From Miltoncostaea oceani (GTDB lineage Bacteria; Actinomycetota; Thermoleophilia; Miltoncostaeales; Miltoncostaeaceae), in contig NZ_CP064357.1 in the NCBI RefSeq assembly GCF_018141545.1, positions 310,001 to 374,000 of the forward strand: 64,000 nucleotides of DNA, in the 5' to 3' direction. Below are positions 34,695 to 43,543 of this stretch, one piece after another (position 1 is the stretch's first letter; each line of letters opens with the position of its first letter). The notes under the pieces are model-generated. The model did no database searches. It was not told the origin of the DNA and saw only the letters and a program-made list of their open reading frames with translations. The position numbers and the translations under genes are program-made.

Positions 34695-36221
34695 CTACCG
34701 GAGCCAGACGGCCTGACGCACGACGGCCCGCGGCTGGCCGGGCGCGCGCACCTCGAGCACGTAGCGTCCCGGACGCACTCGAGCCGGTCGGCGGTAGGTG
34801 ATGGTGATGGTGCGAGGCCGGCCGGCGCGCGTGCTAGCGAGGCTGATGCGACGCCCCTGGCCGACCAGGATCACGTTGAGGCGCCTGCCGTTGCCTGAGC
34901 GGATCCGAACCTTGAGCGTGCGCCCATAGGCCCGAGCCGAGAGGATGCGCGGGCGGACTGTGAACGCTCTCGGGGGCGAGAGGGGCGTGCCGGCGGCCGG
35001 CGGGGCCGGGGTTTTCGGAGCTGGCTCTGAGACCACCGGCGGAGGCAGAAGTGGCCCTTCGTTCACCGGCCCGGGGAATGGGTTGCCGCCGGGTGCCGTC
35101 TCGTCACGGACGGCCGGGATGATGACCTCGATCGGCTCGCTGATCGATCCATCTGCGGCGAAGCCACGGACCGTGATGCGAACGGGCCACCAAGGATCGC
35201 GCGCGCTGCTCGCATCCGGCCCGGCGAGGTCCTCACGCAGGTTTCCGTCCACGTACCAGCGGTAGTGAGTCGCACCTGAGGCCCGCACCGTCCAGGCTGA
35301 CGTCGAAACAGCCGTCGCCTCGAGGCGCACCGCCGGCGGTGCTGGTGGGTTCCTGCAGCTCTCCGCGGGACAGAGGAAGAGGCTGTCGTAGATGTTCCAG
35401 AGCCGGGAGCCGTCCCGGCCGATGATCGGTCCGTCCGGATTGAAGTAGTCGTCGCGGCCGGGGTCGATGGATCCGGTCCCGAACGGGTCCATCAGGTCTC
35501 CCTCGGCGATGTGTCCCTGATCATCTCCGTGGGGTGCGTTTCGGCCGACGGCGCCCAGCGCGTGGAAGAGCTCGTGGGTGAAGACCAAGTTGTCGGGGAA
35601 GTCGAAGCCGCCGGTGAGAGCCAGGCCGCTCCCATTCAGGGCCCGGTCCTGCGCGGGGGAGATCGGTGTCGGCTGGAACAGGGCGCTCGATCCGCCCCGC
35701 CCGCAGCACCCGATCTCGGTGACGCCGGCCCAGGTGATGAAGGGGGTCCTCCCGATCCGCTGCCTGAGTTCGGCGTACACAGTGGCGAGGTCGGGGTAAC
35801 CCGCCTGCGGTCCGAGCACGATCTCGACGATGTCGACATGGCTGCTCGAGCAGGCGCCTGCGCCGGTGCGCACCCGGATGCCCTTGCGGCCACCGCTGGC
35901 CTCGAGGATGTCCTCTTCGCTATACCGCACTACGTCTTGAATCAGGGCGCCCATCCGGGCTCGATCCGGGACGACGTCCGCAGGGCGCGCGTAGAAGAGC
36001 TGGATCGTGGGTGCACCCGCCCGCTCCTCGGCGGGCGCGAACGAGCGCATCTGCCCGCACCAGTCCTCGGCGAGGGGCGCTGAGGTGGCCCTGTCGGCCG
36101 CTCCCGGAGCGATGAGCGCACCGCAGGCAACCAGCACGCAGAGCAGAGCCCCCCTGCGCGATCGCAGGCCTACCGGTGGGGCGCTCGCGCCTGCCGGCGA
36201 TGACGAATGGAGAGCGATCAT
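34695..36221 (-). CDS. Secreted metzincin-like zinc metalloprotease, 508 aa
   Basis: A signal segment (SRRGALLCVLVACGALIAPG) leads to a protease domain with the zinc motif FTHELFHALGAV (HExxHxxG) and a possible Met-turn in EGDLMDPFG. Other landmarks are ITWAGVTEIGCCGRGGSSAL and a Cys pair FLCPAESCRNP. A beta domain and a Pro-rich linker follow, then a C-terminal domain (VGQGRRISLASTRA, RRPARVRPGRYVLEVR) shared with the protein at 33325. Extracellular protease of unknown substrate. The start lies 14 bases after the SGNH gene stop, so the two are one unit. An N-terminal extension of the frame to 36698 is non-coding. Confidence 0.85.
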   Translation of the reverse strand: MIALHSSSPAGASAPPVGLRSRRGALLCVLVACGALIAPGAADRATSAPLAEDWCGQMRSFAPAEERAGAPTIQLFYARPADVVPDRARMGALIQDVVRYSEEDILEASGGRKGIRVRTGAGACSSSHVDIVEIVLGPQAGYPDLATVYAELRQRIGRTPFITWAGVTEIGCCGRGGSSALFQPTPISPAQDRALNGSGLALTGGFDFPDNLVFTHELFHALGAVGRNAPHGDDQGHIAEGDLMDPFGTGSIDPGRDDYFNPDGPIIGRDGSRLWNIYDSLFLCPAESCRNPPAPPAVRLEATAVSTSAWTVRASGATHYRWYVDGNLREDLAGPDASSARDPWWPVRITVRGFAADGSISEPIEVIIPAVRDETAPGGNPFPGPVNEGPLLPPPVVSEPAPKTPAPPAAGTPLSPPRAFTVRPRILSARAYGRTLKVRIRSGNGRRLNVILVGQGRRISLASTRAGRPRTITITYRRPARVRPGRYVLEVRAPGQPRAVVRQAVWLR

Positions 36222-36235
36222 CCTTGTCCTGACGT

Positions 36236-39016
36236 CTAGCGGGTCAGGGTCCGGGTGACGCTTGCGCGAGCGCCGCCTGCCCGCACCTTCACGCTCAGTC
36301 GCCCGGCCGTGACGCCGCGCAGACGCACCGACCAGCGCCCACGGACCACCCGGACGAGCGTTCCGCCCGTGGTAGTGGCTGAGCAGCGCGCCGCACGGCT
36401 CCGCTGGCCCGTGGTGAGCGAACGGCACACGCCGCCCGAGACCCGGAGGAGCGCCACGACCCGAACCGAGGAGACCCCCACTGCGGTGCCACGCAGGACC
36501 TTCCACCCGGGCGCCCGCCCGCGCTGAGCGCGGCACCTGGCGGCCGAAGCTCGGGGCGCGCAGGCCCTCTGGGTGATGGTCACCCGAGGCCGCGGGCTCG
36601 CAGTGGGACCTTGCACGTTCCGTCCTGGCGGCGCGGGGACTGCGGGAACGGGTGCGACCGGTCCGGGCGCGAAGATGGGGGCGGGGGCCGCCTTGCACGC
36701 ATCGCCGACGCCGTCGCGGTCAGAGTCGGCCTGGTCGGGGTTGGCCAGGACCGCGCAGTTGTCAGTCGAGTCGGGAACCCCGTCGTCGTCCACGTCCCCG
36801 AGATCACCCGGGAGGGTCGGCGGCGTGGCGGCGAGGGCGCAGTGCGCGCCGGTCTGGGCTCCCCACGGCCCCGGCTCCTGACCAGGGTTCGGAATCGTGG
36901 GGCAGTTGTCCGCCTCGTTGGCCACTCCATCGCGGTCGGCGTCCGCGGCAGGGCCGTCCAGGGGGCTCGGGTCGCACGCATCCGCCAGGCGGTCGCCGTC
37001 GATATCGGGTCCGACGGTGCAGTTGGCAGGCACCTGGACCGAGTAGGGCACGCTACCGAGGAAGCGTCCATCGACGGTCCACGCCTCGAGCCGGTGCGCG
37101 CCGGGAGCAGCGCCCACCGGCACTCTGAAATCGATGCGGGTGCTGCCTCGCACGGTGACGCGCGCGACCTCGGTCGGAAGGGAGAAGTTCGCGACGACCA
37201 CCTGCGTCCCGTCTGGCAGATCCTGCAAGCTCGCAGGCACATTTGAGGACCAGGCGACCACCCGACCATCAGGGCCGGTGAGGGCGCGGATGTAGCCAGT
37301 CGCCGCGGGCGTCGGCCGCGGCAGGCCAGGCGGTGGGTTGCGCTCGGTGAAGATGCGCCCGCTGGTCACCCAGGCCAAACGGAATGCCTGGGCCCACGAG
37401 TCCCAGCCAGTCCGGTTCGGGTGGAAGCTCTCGGGGATCCCGGGCCAGGCGCGGTAGGAGTGGAACCACTCATTGCCGTTGCCGGCGAAGGCGCCGCGAC
37501 CGGCCAGCCACTCGAGCGGACGGTTCTCGTACACGACGCCTGCCTGCTCGGCGGCTGATTCCTGGGACCCGAGCAGCCGGGGAAGGAGCTGGTCGCTGAT
37601 CCAGCGGCATTCGGCGCCGCTGAAGCCGAGGGTGGATTCGCGGCTGACCGCCGTTCCCTGGACGGTCGTGATCGTGTTGTCGGGGCCGCGGCGCGTCTCG
37701 GCTCTGCAGCTCTCCGGAGGCGCCGCGGGGTTCGGCAAACCGCTCAGGATCACGAGCGGCTCGGCCCCGTTGTGGGTGCCGGCCTGCTTGATCTCGCGCA
37801 GTGTCGCGGTGATCTTCGCCTCGGCGTCGGCGGCGCGCGCGAGCCAGTGCTGCTGCCGTGCGGGACTCGAGCAGTCGGAGCGGGTGCATTCGATGATCAA
37901 CTCACTGAGACCGGCATCCACGCCCAGGTCGTTGCCTCCAACCGACACCAGGACGATGTCCGCTCCCCCGAGGGCGCGGAGCCTGGCGATCTGAGGGGGC
38001 TGCCCGTTCTCGGTGACGGCCCTGCGCAGATCCTCGGTCTTGGCGCCGCTGCAGGCGAGGAAGTGGATGGTGTCGGCGAACGTCTCCACTGACTGGTAGG
38101 CCCAGCTGTGCTCGCTCCGGTGGCACGATCCACTGGCGCCGTAGTCCCCTGCGCCCTCCCCGGAGATGTAGGAGTCGCCGAGGATGGCGACCTCCACATC
38201 GTTGTCGCAGTTGAGGTCCCCTGCCCGCCGCGGCCCGTAGGGGCACCGGCCGAAGGGGGGCTCGCCCGCCACCACCTGGACCTGGACCGGCAGGTGTTCG
38301 AGAAGGGTCGTGGTTCCGAACGTCAGGCCGCCGGTCAGGGTATAGCCCTCACAGATCGCCGTGACCGTGATCTGGGAGCCGGGGGCCTGGCTGTCCGGCA
38401 CGGCGATGGTGAACCCATTCGGCCGGTCGTCGATGCGAACGCGCTCGATGCGATTGCCGCCGGCAAGCCCCTGGATCCGGAGTGCCATACGGTCCTCGCC
38501 GGTCAGCCGCGGGCAGGGCGCCGGCCCGAGCGGCGCCCCGCTCAGGACCCTCACGGACCCGCCGGGCACGACGGTGGTCTGGGCAACCTGGGTGGAACGC
38601 GCCGGTCCGGTGACCGTGTAGGGGACCGCATCCGAGGTCCAGACCACCCGCGTGGTCCGCGGGGGGCCGGCGCTCACCACGACGCACTCGAGACGCACGC
38701 TGTGCGGTCCGGTCGCCGCGGTGGTGACGGTCGGGAAGAGCGCCCGCCGAGCGGTCCCGGTTGCGTCTTGCCAGGTAAGTCGTTGAACGCCGTCCACGTA
38801 GCCACGCAGCTCGGAACTCTGGTCGCCGGTATCCGCCGGGCAGTCTTCGTCGGTGACGAGGGTGAACCCGAACCCGGCGGGTCCTTCGGTCGGCCCGATC
38901 GTCGAGATCCCGAACGCCTGCCCGGCGCCGGGGGCGAGGAGCAGAGCGCCGACCAAAACGATCATCAGCGCGCGCGACGCAGATCGCAGGTTCCCGGTGT
39001 CGAGCGAAGTGTGCAT
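36236..39016 (-). CDS. Large secreted SGNH hydrolase with thrombospondin type 3 repeats, 926 aa
   Basis: Start at MHTSLDTGNLRSASRALMIV (ATG 39016) with a signal peptide ending near GQA. After Ig-like domains comes an SGNH/GDSL esterase domain: ILGDSYISGEGAGDYG (nucleophile Ser block), VSVGGNDLGVDAG (block III) and SFHPNRTGW (catalytic His). Downstream are calcium-binding thrombospondin type 3 repeats (DIDGDRLADACDPSPLDG, DADRDGVANEADNCPTIP, DVDDDGVPDSTDNCAVLANP) and a C-terminal domain rich in disulfides. It should be an extracellular esterase or acetylhydrolase on a calcium-stiffened stalk. First gene of a unit with the metalloprotease at 34695. Confidence 0.9.
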   Translation of the reverse strand: MHTSLDTGNLRSASRALMIVLVGALLLAPGAGQAFGISTIGPTEGPAGFGFTLVTDEDCPADTGDQSSELRGYVDGVQRLTWQDATGTARRALFPTVTTAATGPHSVRLECVVVSAGPPRTTRVVWTSDAVPYTVTGPARSTQVAQTTVVPGGSVRVLSGAPLGPAPCPRLTGEDRMALRIQGLAGGNRIERVRIDDRPNGFTIAVPDSQAPGSQITVTAICEGYTLTGGLTFGTTTLLEHLPVQVQVVAGEPPFGRCPYGPRRAGDLNCDNDVEVAILGDSYISGEGAGDYGASGSCHRSEHSWAYQSVETFADTIHFLACSGAKTEDLRRAVTENGQPPQIARLRALGGADIVLVSVGGNDLGVDAGLSELIIECTRSDCSSPARQQHWLARAADAEAKITATLREIKQAGTHNGAEPLVILSGLPNPAAPPESCRAETRRGPDNTITTVQGTAVSRESTLGFSGAECRWISDQLLPRLLGSQESAAEQAGVVYENRPLEWLAGRGAFAGNGNEWFHSYRAWPGIPESFHPNRTGWDSWAQAFRLAWVTSGRIFTERNPPPGLPRPTPAATGYIRALTGPDGRVVAWSSNVPASLQDLPDGTQVVVANFSLPTEVARVTVRGSTRIDFRVPVGAAPGAHRLEAWTVDGRFLGSVPYSVQVPANCTVGPDIDGDRLADACDPSPLDGPAADADRDGVANEADNCPTIPNPGQEPGPWGAQTGAHCALAATPPTLPGDLGDVDDDGVPDSTDNCAVLANPDQADSDRDGVGDACKAAPAPIFAPGPVAPVPAVPAPPGRNVQGPTASPRPRVTITQRACAPRASAARCRAQRGRAPGWKVLRGTAVGVSSVRVVALLRVSGGVCRSLTTGQRSRAARCSATTTGGTLVRVVRGRWSVRLRGVTAGRLSVKVRAGGARASVTRTLTR

Positions 39017-39301
39017 CCGCGCAGCCCTCGCGTCATGGCGACTCAGGCACTGCGCCTGTCCCCGCGATGTCAGAGTGGTTCGACACTCTCTGCGCGGCCC
39101 CTCATCGTCGCCACTAGCCGAACGGGTGGTTCTTCCGCTCCGCATGCCCCAGGGCCGGCCATCCCTGCGCGCTGCGCGGATCTCGGTCCCCTCCGTCGCC
39201 GCCCCTCATGGACCGGCGCGTGGGCCGGTGGTCCCTAGCCTCGGCGCCCGACGGCCCAGACGCGGAATCGCATCCCGCTGGGACCTGAGGGGCGCAGAGT
39301 C

Positions 39302-40123
39302 CTAGGCCACCTGCGTGCCGGCGAAGGCCCGGGGGCCGAAGTCCCCCAGGCCCGGCCGGGCACCTGTCAGGTCCCGGCAGCCGCGGATGATCCGCAAGGG
39401 ATCGAGGCTCAGCGTCCGCTCCAGCGCGCGCTCGCTCTCGAGGTGGCTCGTGCCGGGGAACGGGTAGCCGAGACTGGTGAGCGCGAGGCGCTGGCCCACC
39501 GTGAGCGGGATGACCTCCATGTACTCCTCGTGGACGCCGCGTCCGTCGAGGAGCCCATAGCCCCCGATGCCACTCGCCCCCGGCTCGTTCGCAAGGCCGA
39601 GAGCCACGTGCTCCAGCATCATCGTGCGATCGCGGGTCGGGTCGTCGTCGAGGAGGTCCTCGACAGATGCCCCCTCGGCGAGCATCCGCTCGAGCGCCTC
39701 GGCGCGCCGGGCGGCGATCGGCTCCAGGCTGCTCACATCGGGAGGGTGAGGGAGATCGTCGACCCGGACCCCGACCCGGCCGTAGCGGACGATGACCCGT
39801 TCCTTGGGCAGATAGGCGGCGATCGCGAGGCCGAGCCCCCGCCGCCTTGTGACCATGTCCCGCACCAGATCATCTCCGGCACCGAGGAGCGTCTCGACGC
39901 TCACGGCCTGTCCCATGCGCTCGATGGCTGCGGCGAAGCCCTCCGCGAGCCGGCGCGCGAGGTAGGGGGTGCGGATGTCGCGGAGCTCGAACGCGGGCTG
40001 GAAGGCGCTCACCACGGCGAGGCATCCCGCCGCGGCGACCGCGTCGAACCGCGGGTGGGCGGGGGCGTCGACTTCGTTGCAGCAGGCGACGACGAGGTCG
40101 GTGGTCGTGCGGGGAATGTCCAT
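39302..40123 (-). CDS. PP2C-like fold protein, function uncertain, 273 aa
   Basis: The C-terminal pattern (GGYGLLDGRGVHEEYMEVIP, LTVGQRLALTSLGYPFPGTS, LESERALERTLSLDPLRIIR, GLGDFGPRAFAGTQ) follows that of a PP2C-like hypothetical family in which an Asp-Gly-Tyr-Pro block and a final Asp-Asp-Arg-Ala block occur. Here Asp in the Ser-Asp-Gly block is replaced (TSLGYP) and the final DDRA block is GPRA, so catalytic metal sites may be lost. Cytoplasmic. I assign the fold only tentatively. Confidence 0.5.
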   Translation of the reverse strand: MDIPRTTTDLVVACCNEVDAPAHPRFDAVAAAGCLAVVSAFQPAFELRDIRTPYLARRLAEGFAAAIERMGQAVSVETLLGAGDDLVRDMVTRRRGLGLAIAAYLPKERVIVRYGRVGVRVDDLPHPPDVSSLEPIAARRAEALERMLAEGASVEDLLDDDPTRDRTMMLEHVALGLANEPGASGIGGYGLLDGRGVHEEYMEVIPLTVGQRLALTSLGYPFPGTSHLESERALERTLSLDPLRIIRGCRDLTGARPGLGDFGPRAFAGTQVA

Positions 40124-40240
40124 GGCCGCACTCTGTTGAGGCGGCCGACAGCGTCGCTGAGATCTCGCGTCGCGTGTGCGAGGTGGCCCTCGGGGCAACG
40201 GCGCCGAGCCCATGTTCAAGGCCGCGGACTCGGCAGCCTG

Positions 40241-40276
40241 GCCGGGGCGACGTTCTCACTCGAACGTCGCCCCGGC
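40241..40276. terminator. Perfect 15-bp hairpin
   Basis: Arms GCCGGGGCGACGTTC and GAACGTCGCCCCGGC with a 6-base loop, located 15 bases beyond the minus-strand lipoprotein stop at 40292. Strong terminator candidate for that gene. Confidence 0.75.
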
Positions 40277-40291
40277 TCGTTGCTTAGAGGA

Positions 40292-41005
40292 TCAGGAGGA
40301 GGCCACGAGGGTCTTCTCCCAGGCCCCGTCCTCGCCGACGACCACCTCGTAGTCCAGACGCGAGGCGCCGCCCCCAGCCCCGGCCCCGGGCCCGCGCAGC
40401 GCGACCTGGCAGTCGGCGGTGCCGCCGGACGGGTCCGTGCAGGTGACCTCGTCGACGCACTGGCCGTCATCTCCCGAGCAGCTGACCTCGTCGACACTCG
40501 ATGCGAGCTCCAGGGCGAGGTCCTCGCTGTCGATCGACACTGCCGAGACCACCGGGTCCGCGAGCGGGTCGAGACTGCAGCTCAGCGGGGTCGCGAACTG
40601 CTGCCCCTGCGCCAGGCTGATCGAAGTGTGGATGATCGCGGTCTCGCCCGGCTCGACGCGTACTGCCACGTCGGATCCGAATCGGTTCGTCGGCTCTCCA
40701 TCGGAGATGACGCCGACGCTCGATCCGAGGCGCATCCGCGCCGGCACCTCGCCGGCGTTGGTCACGGGCGCGGAGATGGCGACCAGCTCGTCACCGACCG
40801 CCTCGCACGTCGTGGGGCCGACCGTCACCAGGGACGGGTCGAAGACGCCGCCGGAGGGGGCGGCACTCGTCTCTGCGGGCGCCGGGGCTGATCCTGCGGG
40901 TGAGCCCTCATCATCATCACCTCCCCCACAGGCACTGAGAGCGAGCACCATCAGGAGCGCCACGGCGGCGCTCCCCATGGCAGTCGGGCGAAAGACGGAT
41001 CTCAT
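40292..41005 (-). CDS. Lipoprotein, 237 aa
   Basis: MRSVFRPTAMGSAAVALLMV then LALSACGGGDDDEG is a lipoprotein signal with lipobox LSAC. A GGGAGA ribosome binding site precedes the ATG at 41005. A disordered Ala/Pro/Ser linker leads to a beta-sandwich-like domain with several Cys (PTTCEAVG, LSCSLDP) and a C-terminal Cys pair cluster (EVSCSGDDGQCVDEVTCTDP, then DCQVAL). Extracellular, function unknown. Confidence 0.8.
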   Translation of the reverse strand: MRSVFRPTAMGSAAVALLMVLALSACGGGDDDEGSPAGSAPAPAETSAAPSGGVFDPSLVTVGPTTCEAVGDELVAISAPVTNAGEVPARMRLGSSVGVISDGEPTNRFGSDVAVRVEPGETAIIHTSISLAQGQQFATPLSCSLDPLADPVVSAVSIDSEDLALELASSVDEVSCSGDDGQCVDEVTCTDPSGGTADCQVALRGPGAGAGGGASRLDYEVVVGEDGAWEKTLVASS

Positions 41006-41159
41006 TGATCTCCCTCGAGTCTGCTTCGGACGGACGCAGACCCTAACCGGTGGGAGGGCGCGTACGTTCGGGCGGCCCGGCTCGGACGTCAAGCGTGGCC
41101 CGCCGGCGGTCGATGAGAAACTTTCACGAGCAATCACATGCATGTCTTGACAGAGGTGC

Positions 41160-41165
41160 TACCTT
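41160..41165 (+). promoter_or_regulatory. -10 element TACCTT, leaderless start
   Basis: TACCTT is 7 bases before the ATG at 41173 of a 44-codon gene. A TTGACA hexamer at 41147 is too close (7 bases) to be its -35. Confidence 0.5.
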
Positions 41166-41172
41166 CATCGCA

Positions 41173-41307
41173 ATGAGCTCCACCACTGGATACACGTTGG
41201 CACTCCACCTGACCGCGGGCATCGCTGATGCCGCCGCGCATCAGGTCGTGCTTGCGGCCCAGGGGATCCAGGAGCACATGCCTCCAGGCGATAGGTGGGA
41301 CATCTAG
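41173..41307 (+). CDS. Small leaderless gene, 44 aa
   Basis: MSSTTGYTLALHLTAGIADA begins 7 bases after a TACCTT -10 and ends before a canonical hairpin terminator at 41343, so this is a complete transcription unit of about 190 bases upstream of the tRNA array. The peptide is mildly amphipathic (ALHLTAGIADAAAHQVVLAA) with two His. It could be a small protein or a leader. It is too short to recognise. Confidence 0.6.
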   Translation: MSSTTGYTLALHLTAGIADAAAHQVVLAAQGIQEHMPPGDRWDI

Positions 41308-41342
41308 CCAAGCCGGCTAGACATCCAGACCGAAACGCCAGG

Positions 41343-41362
41343 GGGCGGCCAACAGGCCGCCC
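41343..41362 (+). terminator. Rho-independent terminator
   Basis: Stem GGGCGGCC / GGCCGCCC with an AACA loop followed by TTTCT. It ends the transcript of the 44-aa gene. Confidence 0.85.
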
Positions 41363-41660
41363 TTTCTCGTTCCTGGAGGCGTTCCGCCGCTGAAGGCCTT
41401 GCCAGCCCTCAAGCGGCCACACGACCCAGGCAGCTTCGCACCGCAGGACCCCGCTCCACCCACTCACACACCGACAGACGACAGGAGATCACCGCCAACC
41501 AGACTCGATCAGGCAATACCCCTCGTAGGGAGAAAGCCGCCCACGCGCCATGAACCTGCCGGACAGCAGGGAGTGCGCGGGCCAGCGGGCTCCAAACCGT
41601 CAAGGACGAGAGAGGTCTGAACATCACCCAGGAGGCGCCCCTGTCCGGCGCACGCATCAC
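41363..41660. other. Region between terminator and first tRNA
   Basis: About 300 bases with no supported gene. It should contain the promoter for the start of the tRNA array. Open frames here are antisense or frame shadows of tRNA sequence. Confidence 0.4.
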
Positions 41661-41737
41661 GCTCGAGTAGCTCAGTTGGGAGAGCGCCGCGGTCACATCG
41701 CGGGTCACTTGCGCTGGTTCGAACCCAGCCTCGAGCA
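41661..41737 (+). tRNA. tRNA-Val (CAC), unusual variable loop
   Basis: Acceptor GCTCGAG / CTCGAGC, D-arm GCTC/GAGC, anticodon stem CCGCG/CGCGG with loop GTCACAT (anticodon CAC, U33 present), T-arm GCTGG/CCAGC with TTCGAAC. Between anticodon and T stems are 9 bases instead of 4-5, an apparent insertion. No CCA encoded. Confidence 0.8.
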
Positions 41738-41807
41738 CTAAGACAAAGAAGCTGGAGGATCGCAGTCTCCTCCGTCCACTGTTTCATCCGCAGTAACCGC
41801 ACCACGC

Positions 41808-41880
41808 GGGGGATTAGCTCAGTTGGGAGAGCGCCTGCTTTGCAAGCAGGAGGTCGTCGGTTCGACCCCGTCATCCTCCA
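41808..41880 (+). tRNA. tRNA-Ala (TGC)
   Basis: Acceptor GGGGGAT / ATCCTCC plus A73, anticodon stem CCTGC/GCAGG with loop TTTGCAA. The T-stem has one mismatch (position 50-64). No CCA encoded. Confidence 0.95.
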
Positions 41881-42070
41881 TCATCGTCACTTCACGAAAC
41901 GTCCCGAGTCTCATCGAGTGTGGCCCGCCAGATCGGCGGGCCGGTGGTTCCGGGAGATCAGCCGCCCTGCGCAGACCTTTGGGTCAGGCGCAGCCCGGGC
42001 ACTCCGGGTGGCGAGCACCAAAGTGTCGACCAGCCCATCGTTCAACGATGGGAGCGGGCGGCGCACACCC

Positions 42071-42158
42071 GCCGGTGTGGTGGAATTTGGGAGACACGCC
42101 GGGCTCAGACCCCGGTGCTCTTCGCAAGGGCGTGCAGGTTCGAGACCTGCCACCGGCA
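42071..42158 (+). tRNA. tRNA-Leu (CAG)
   Basis: Type II tRNA with a long variable arm. Acceptor GCCGGTG / CACCGGC, anticodon stem CCGGG/CCCGG with loop CTCAGAC, T-arm GCAGG/CCTGC. Confidence 0.95.
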
Positions 42159-42332
42159 TAGGGGCGAGAGGCCCGCCGCGCCAGACCTGGCCGCGGCACA
42201 GGAGGGAACCAGCAGAGACCGGCCACGCGAGATCCAGGCGTCCTGGTAGATGCTCAGGGGTTAAGGGGCCCAAGCCATGCCTAGTCCTAGAGATCCCGGC
42301 AACCTTATGCTTCCTTCACGCAGGATCGCACA

Positions 42333-43397
42333 GTGCACATCCTCGAAGTTTCGTGGCTGGCTGGTCTGCTCGAAGGAGAGGGCTGGTTCGGAACAACGAC
42401 CCAGCGAGGGAGGCGGACCCCGGCAGTCCAGGTCGAGATGACCGATCGAGATGTGGTGGAGCGCGCGGCCTCACTCATGGGCGTAGGAGTGATGGACCGG
42501 GCCCAGAGGAATCCGCTTCATTCTCAATGCTTCATGGCGCGAGTCTCTGGGAACCGAGCCGCCGACCTTATGACCATCTTGGCAGGCGAGCTTGGTCATC
42601 GCAGATCAGAGAGAATCTCCGGGGTCCTGTCCGACTGGGCTTCCCGTCCGGATTCCACACCGAAGCTCACGGCAACGACGATTGCCGAGATCCTGGAGGC
42701 ACGGTCCTCCTCGAGCTACTCGCAGCGGGCGATGGCAGAGAGGCATGGCGTCAGTCGGCTGACAATCCGTCGAATCCAACGAGAACAGGGTTTCGCGAGG
42801 AACGATGCGCCTACTCGGTCGAGCCTCTTCAGCGTCATCGGGCCGGCGACGTGCCGTGACCGGCAAGTGGCCTGGCTAGCGGGACTCTTAGAAGGAGAGG
42901 GCAGCTTCATGCACCCCGCACCTTCTCGTCCCCGCTCCCCGGTCGTTAGTCTGTCCATGACTGACCAAGATGTGGTCGAACGGGCCGCCTCCATCCTCGG
43001 CGTGTCAGCGTGCCGAACGGCGCCGCGCAGCTCAACAGGTAGAGCCGTGTGGTGCGTACAAGCGCGGGGTAGGCGCGCTGTCGCAACCATGATGGCGGTA
43101 GATCCCTATATGGGCGAGCGCCGATCTCTCAGAATAGAGGAGGTTCTGGCGGCGTGTCCGATGACAGGGCCGCGTCGTAAGGTTTCCAGGTCGCAGGCGG
43201 AGGAGATCGCTGCTCGGATGAGGCGCGGGCACTCAGCTCAGTCTCTCGCCCGCGAGTTCTCCCTGTCGGTGAGGCGGGTGTATGAGCTGGCGCGGCCGGG
43301 TGCGCTGGCCACGGAGCCTGCTCCGATCACGATCGGCCATGAAGGGGACGAGCAGTCCCATACGATGGGGCCGCCCGTCAACCGCCCTTCGTTCTGA
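42333..43397 (+). CDS. Tandem LAGLIDADG homing endonuclease with HTH domains, 354 aa
   Basis: GTG start; a TATGCT hexamer lies about 25 bases upstream. The protein is a tandem duplication: each half has a LAGLIDADG-type motif (WLAGLLEGEGWF at residues 8-19 and WLAGLLEGEGSF at 181-192), a VEMTDRDVVERAASLMGV- or LSMTDQDVVERAASILGV-like element, and a helix-turn-helix (RAMAERHGVSRLTIRRIQRE; AQSLAREFSLSVRRVYELAR). The acidic Glu needed for metal binding is kept in both motifs. Such enzymes cut long DNA sites. It is free-standing in the tRNA array, not inside an intron or intein that I can see. Confidence 0.88.
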   Translation: MHILEVSWLAGLLEGEGWFGTTTQRGRRTPAVQVEMTDRDVVERAASLMGVGVMDRAQRNPLHSQCFMARVSGNRAADLMTILAGELGHRRSERISGVLSDWASRPDSTPKLTATTIAEILEARSSSSYSQRAMAERHGVSRLTIRRIQREQGFARNDAPTRSSLFSVIGPATCRDRQVAWLAGLLEGEGSFMHPAPSRPRSPVVSLSMTDQDVVERAASILGVSACRTAPRSSTGRAVWCVQARGRRAVATMMAVDPYMGERRSLRIEEVLAACPMTGPRRKVSRSQAEEIAARMRRGHSAQSLAREFSLSVRRVYELARPGALATEPAPITIGHEGDEQSHTMGPPVNRPSF

Positions 43398-43469
43398 CAT
43401 GGCAAATCCTCAGCGGGGTCGCGCATGCTTTGGATCGGTGGAGAGGGTTGCAGAAACGTCTAGCAACGA

Positions 43470-43543
43470 GGGGGTGTAGCTCAGCTTGGGAGAGCGTCTG
43501 CATGGCATGCAGAAGGTCGCGGGTTCGAACCCCGCCACTTTCA
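43470..43543 (+). tRNA. tRNA-Ala (GGC)
   Basis: Acceptor GGGGGTG / CACTTTC with several G-U pairs, anticodon stem TCTGC/GCAGA with loop ATGGCAT, T-arm GCGGG/CCCGC. Confidence 0.94.

Noticed and set aside
38108-39238. Long plus-strand frame opposite the SGNH hydrolase gene
   Set aside because: Shadow of a well-supported gene; no recognisable protein features.
41147-41152. TTGACA as a -35 for the 44-codon gene
   Set aside because: Only 7 bases from the -10, not the usual 16-18; probably coincidence.
43030-43045. tRNA D-arm-like sequence GCTC...GAGC inside the homing endonuclease gene
   Set aside because: The downstream anticodon and T stems do not pair, and the protein frame through it is required for the second LAGLIDADG half.
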